This document shows positions 63,758-64,000 of a stretch of DNA of 64,000 nt, piece by piece. The stretch comes from Mallotus nudiflorus (taxonomy: Eukaryota; Streptophyta; Magnoliopsida; Malpighiales; Euphorbiaceae): the NCBI GenBank assembly GCA_947683625.1, contig CANTUR010000634.1, forward strand, positions 248,001 through 312,000, read 5' to 3'. The notes beneath the pieces were generated by a model. The model was not told where the DNA came from. It saw only the letters and a list, made by a program, of their open reading frames with translations, and made no database searches. The translations under genes were made by a program, and so were the position numbers. Each line of letters starts with the position of its first letter. The stretch's first letter is position 1.

Positions 63758-64000
63758 ATGGGGATCATGGATTTTCCTAGCCACAAGGACATGTTCTCGT
63801 CCTCTGTTATCAATCATCCTCCCAAACCATCGTATGCGAAGGCTGTTTCTAATCAGACGATGATCTCTACAGATGATGATTCAGCCGTAGTAAACAAAGG
63901 TAGCTTTATCGCCATTATAATCAATTAGAAGCAGGTCTACGATCAGCAAATCGCTTCCTGTCAGCATGCTTTAACCACCAGAATAATTCTTTCCAAAGGT
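63758..64000 (+). pseudogene. DUF4283/LINE-type ORF1 fragment, cut by the window end
   Basis: ATG at 63758 opens a frame with PPKPSYAKAVSN, then GSFIAIIIN, a TAG (63929-63931), and QIASCQHALTTRIILSKG up to the edge. SYAKAV followed by a Cys-x-His/Ala-L-x-x-R-x-x-L-x-K-G stretch is the start of the DUF4283 domain found in plant L1-type LINE ORF1 proteins. Only about 80 codons are visible, with one stop. It could belong to a full LINE to the right. Confidence 0.55.

Overview
The window is a repeat-dense stretch of nuclear DNA from a flowering plant, most likely a eudicot. The evidence is very A+T-rich intergenic DNA, plant-specific LTR-retrotransposon lineages (Sirevirus-type Ty1/copia; Tekay, Tat and a third Ty3/gypsy chromovirus-like group), a MULE transposase remnant, several MITE-like elements, and two plant gene families (a short-chain dehydrogenase and a multi-ankyrin-repeat protein), both with introns and both damaged. 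The species cannot be named from the sequence. No tRNA, rRNA, CRISPR or bacterial-type gene was seen.

Layout. 1-22702 is a Sirevirus-like copia element whose 5' LTR is cut by the left window edge. Inside it sit a 2.2 kb solo LTR (4548-6759, TSD CTACC) and a complete 11 kb Tekay chromovirus (6792-17825, TSD ATTGG). The copia element itself lies inside an older Ty3/gypsy element (called GypA here) that resumes at 22703. GypA is broken again by a 3.4 kb Tekay-family solo LTR (24229-27623) and ends with its 3' LTR at 30024. An ankyrin-repeat pseudogene on the minus strand follows to about 31610. Then come A+T-rich spacer, a 9.6 kb Tat element in minus orientation (33247-42873) with a plus-strand antisense gene, a GRF zinc-finger fragment, a MULE transposase relic, a 1 kb long-TIR element and three MITEs. 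A short-chain dehydrogenase gene (50135-51028) follows, with a 1-base frameshift in its cofactor loop.

From 51377 to 58730 there is a second GypA copy with both LTRs. It is interrupted by a solo LTR (54204-56251) of the same family as 4548-6759, and is again followed by the ankyrin pseudogene (58731-63349). That pseudogene is broken by a small solo LTR which itself holds a 1.8 kb mini LTR element. The last 250 bases look like the start of a DUF4283/LINE-type ORF.

How the parts relate. The two GypA + ankyrin blocks share the same insertion junction, the same 3' target-site bases (CTTAC) and several identical stop codons. The simplest reading is one GypA insertion between the dehydrogenase and the ankyrin gene, then decay, then direct duplication of the block, then different nested insertions in each copy. 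All transposon ORFs are broken, often where CAA/CAG/TGG became stop codons, as expected for old methylated DNA. I found no clear new molecular system. The most informative items are the duplicated block, the antisense and apparently spliced gene in the Tat element, the mini LTR element, and the dehydrogenase frameshift.
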